Assembly: GCA_007119095.1 (NCBI GenBank)
Contig: SKQI01000260.1
Span: 1-7,674 of the forward strand
DNA from: Wenzhouxiangella sp.
GTDB lineage: Bacteria > Pseudomonadota > Gammaproteobacteria > Xanthomonadales > Wenzhouxiangellaceae
Reading direction: 5' to 3'
Length of the DNA stretch: 7,674 bases
The translations under genes were made by a program, and so were the position numbers. The notes beneath the pieces were generated by a model. The model was not told the origin of the DNA. It worked only from the letters and a program-made list of their open reading frames with translations, and searched no databases. Position 1 is the first letter of the stretch; each line of letters opens with the position of its first letter. This document shows, piece by piece, positions 6,300 through 7,674 of this stretch.

Positions 6300-7058
6300 A
6301 TGACTGTGCGCATTGACAAGAAAATCGTGAGCTACCAGGTCCGCGACGCCAAGAAGGAAGAAGCTGCCAAGGCGGAGAAAAGTGCCGGCAATAAAGCCGA
6401 AATCATCCGCATGCATGAAAAGCTGGAGCGTCCTGAAGGCATGGAGTGTCTTGAAGGGGCGACCTACAAAATTCGGACACCGCTGGATGATCACGCCCTT
6501 TACGTCACCATCAACGACATCATTCTCAACGCCGGCACCGAGCACGAACAGCGTCGACCGTTTGAAATCTTCATTAATTCCAAGAACATGGACCACTTTC
6601 AGTGGATCGTGGCGCTGACCCGGGTGATGTCGGCCGTGTTCCGGAAGGGCGGTGATGTAACGTTCCTGTCCGAAGAGCTACAGGCCGTGTTCGACCCCAA
6701 AGGCGGCTACTTCAAGCCAGGCGGTCGCTTCGTGCCGTCCATCGTTGCCGACATCGGCGCGGTCGTCGAGCACCACTTGAAACGCATCGGCCTACTGGAA
6801 CCGGATGAAATGAGCGAACAGCAGCAGCTCATCCTGGAACAGAAACGGGCCGAATTCGAAGCCAGAGAGCAGCAGGATTCGGCGGAAAAAAAAACCCTGA
6901 GTGACGCTCAGACCGGTGAAGTCGCAGCCGCGGGCTCGAAGGGGGAGGCCAGCTACCCAGCCTCGGCAACGGTCTGCTTCAAGTGCAATACCAAGGCCAT
7001 GATCCTGCTGGACGGCTGCAAAACCTGCCTGGCTTGCGGCTATTCAAAGTGCGGTTGA
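6300..7058 (+). CDS. nrdJb: Class II ribonucleotide reductase small component NrdJb (TSCPD domain plus cysteine-rich redox tail)
   Basis: 252 aa from ATG at 6300, 2 nt after the nrdJa stop and preceded by GGGAAG; a TTG at 6294 overlapping that stop is a weaker option. Regions: a charged Lys/Glu-rich N-terminus (1-45), a TSCPD-type domain as at the C-terminus of fused NrdJ (about 50-165, with FEIFINSKNMDHFQW at 89-102 and LTRVMSAVFRKGG at 106-118), a Gln/Glu/Lys-rich linker (170-215), and a cysteine tail with Cys226xxCys229, Cys240xxCys243xxCys246 and Cys251 (GCKTCLACGYSKCG). That tail is the end found on one-piece NrdJ enzymes and probably re-reduces the NrdJa active-site cysteines after each turnover, using thioredoxin or a similar donor. 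The linker contains a run of nine A with unusual features, listed separately. Family assignment is strong; the split of labour with NrdJa is inferred from homologues. Confidence 0.92.
   Translation: MTVRIDKKIVSYQVRDAKKEEAAKAEKSAGNKAEIIRMHEKLERPEGMECLEGATYKIRTPLDDHALYVTINDIILNAGTEHEQRRPFEIFINSKNMDHFQWIVALTRVMSAVFRKGGDVTFLSEELQAVFDPKGGYFKPGGRFVPSIVADIGAVVEHHLKRIGLLEPDEMSEQQQLILEQKRAEFEAREQQDSAEKKTLSDAQTGEVAAAGSKGEASYPASATVCFKCNTKAMILLDGCKTCLACGYSKCG
6874..6911 (+). other. possible ribosomal frameshift or slippage site in the nrdJb linker
   Basis: In order: AGGA (6874-6877), nine consecutive A (6886-6894) forming an in-frame A AAA AAA heptamer (6887-6893), then CTGAG (6897-6901) and CTCAG (6907-6911), which can pair as a 5-bp hairpin with a 5-nt loop. 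The -1 frame meets TGA at 6902-6904 and the +1 frame TGA at 6898-6900. A shift would end the protein near residue 200, before all six tail cysteines. The layout resembles dnaX; activity is unproven. Confidence 0.35.
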
Positions 7059-7069
7059 AAAAGTGTCGA

Positions 7070-7094
7070 TCGGCTGAGCCTGGTGCTCAGCCGA
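7070..7094. terminator. hairpin between convergent nrdJb and usp
   Basis: TCGGCTGAGC (7070-7079) and GCTCAGCCGA (7085-7094) form a perfect 10-bp stem with a 5-nt loop, 11 nt after the nrdJb stop. On the forward strand no T-run follows, so it may act as a 3'-end stabiliser or a pause. On the reverse strand a T5 run follows 7 nt after the stem, but the usp stop codon (7087-7089) lies within the stem. Confidence 0.6.
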
Positions 7095-7530
7095 CAACCG
7101 TGACCAGGCCCGACGCATGACGAGTGACCTTGTCGCTGACGCTACCCATCAATAGCGACTTCAGCTTTGACAACCCGCGCCGTCCCATCACCAGATGGAC
7201 GCCGGGTCGCGCCTCCAGAAAGCTGATGATCTCGCTGGCCGGATCGCCGGCCAGCAGATAGCGCTTCACAGCCTGGCGCCGAGAACCAAGCTCTGCCTCG
7301 GCGGCCGAAAAGACCGACTCGGAAAGCGAAGCCTGATGCTCCTCGAAGCTGGCCTCAGTCACAGACGACAGCTCTGCCGGTCGCTTGCCACGCTCACCGT
7401 AGGGATAGACAAAAAGCAAAGCCAGTTCCCGACCCATGGCATCAGCCAGATTCGCACCAGTCTGCAGCGCGCGCAAACTATTGCCCGAACCATCCAGCGC
7501 CACAACAACTTGCTTGTCCGATTTAATCAT
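7087..7530 (-). CDS. Universal stress protein, single UspA domain, probably ATP-binding
   Basis: 147 aa, the usual length of a single-domain Usp. The N-terminus (QVVVALDGSGNSLRALQTG, 7-25) is the standard first beta-strand plus Asp13 seen in the nucleotide-binding fold. Near the C-terminus, G116-R-R-G119-x9-G129-S130 matches the G-2x-G-9x-G(S/T) signature of the ATP-binding Usp subgroup (MJ0577-like), and the protein ends in a typical hydrophobic strand (GLVTVVG). GAGG (reverse strand, 7539-7536) lies 5 nt before the ATG. Usp proteins are cytosolic, often dimeric and induced by starvation or oxidative and respiratory stress; the specific role here cannot be told. The gene converges on nrdJb, with its stop codon inside the shared hairpin, so the two are not co-transcribed. 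Confidence 0.9.
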   Translation of the reverse strand: MIKSDKQVVVALDGSGNSLRALQTGANLADAMGRELALLFVYPYGERGKRPAELSSVTEASFEEHQASLSESVFSAAEAELGSRRQAVKRYLLAGDPASEIISFLEARPGVHLVMGRRGLSKLKSLLMGSVSDKVTRHASGLVTVVG

Positions 7531-7584
7531 TATTGCCTCGAAAGTGCAGATGAATGCTCAAGCGGGCCGTCATTTTCTCACAAG

Positions 7585-7621
7585 CTGGACGATAGCTCTA
7601 AAAGTCCAGACGCTGTGGACT
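7585..7621 (-). other. alternative hairpins in the usp leader
   Basis: Two pairings share one arm: CTGGAC (7585-7590) with GTCCAG (7604-7609), and AGTCCA (7603-7608) with TGGACT (7616-7621, 7-nt loop). Both arms cannot pair at once. They fall 55-91 nt before the usp start, within the leader if transcription begins near the AT-rich repeat at 7652. No known riboswitch is recognised. Confidence 0.25.
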
Positions 7622-7651
7622 GCTGGAAAACCGGCCGAATACTCAATTTAA

Positions 7652-7667
7652 CATAATATACATTATG
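7652..7667. repeat. AT-rich inverted repeat upstream of usp
   Basis: CATAATATACATTATG has perfect 6-bp arms (CATAAT/ATTATG) around ATAC. It stands out from the GC-rich surroundings. It contains -10-like hexamers on the reverse strand (TATATT, TATTAT) and could be an operator or a promoter core for usp or for a divergent gene beyond the edge; the matching -35 would lie outside the window. Confidence 0.35.
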
Positions 7668-7674
7668 CGAACTA

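Overview
The window looks like ordinary core chromosome of a GC-rich gammaproteobacterium. The order gpmI (reverse) / yibN-secB-gpsA (forward) / trmL (reverse) is a compact version of the enterobacterial gpmM-yibN-grxC-secB-gpsA-cysE-trmL neighbourhood, with grxC and cysE absent here. SecB and a split class II ribonucleotide reductase (NrdJa + NrdJb, the arrangement known from Pseudomonas) also fit that class. I see no transposase, phage gene, CRISPR array, tRNA or rRNA, and I cannot name the genus.

Layout. 1-1114 (reverse): 371 codons of the cofactor-independent phosphoglycerate mutase gpmI; its C-terminus lies beyond the left edge. 1115-1385: divergent intergenic region with a LacI/PurR-type palindrome near gpmI and a candidate promoter for yibN. 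1386-3474 (forward): a membrane-anchored rhodanese (yibN-like), the export chaperone secB and glycerol-3-phosphate dehydrogenase gpsA; gpsA starts at a GTG overlapping the secB stop. 3455-3997 (reverse): tRNA 2'-O-methyltransferase trmL, overlapping gpsA tail to tail by 20 bp. 3998-4152: divergent control region with two NrdR-box-like palindromes exactly 32 bp apart. 4153-7058 (forward): nrdJa and nrdJb, 2 nt apart. 7070-7094: a perfect 10-bp hairpin between convergent genes. 7087-7530 (reverse): a single-domain universal stress protein, followed to the right edge by a leader with possible alternative hairpins and an AT-rich inverted repeat.

How the genes work together. NrdJa holds the adenosylcobalamin-dependent active site, while NrdJb carries the cysteine-rich tail that a one-piece class II enzyme has at its own C-terminus, so the pair should make one working reductase supplying dNTPs under likely NrdR control. 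SecB and the YibN-like protein touch protein export and the membrane, GpsA makes sn-glycerol-3-phosphate for phospholipids, GpmI is glycolytic and TrmL modifies the tRNA wobble base.

I did not find a wholly new system. The observations most worth a second look are a dnaX-like arrangement inside nrdJb (Shine-Dalgarno-like AGGA, A9 slippery run, small hairpin, immediate stops in both other frames) that could yield a NrdJb lacking its redox tail; the tandem NrdR boxes; and the palindrome upstream of gpmI.
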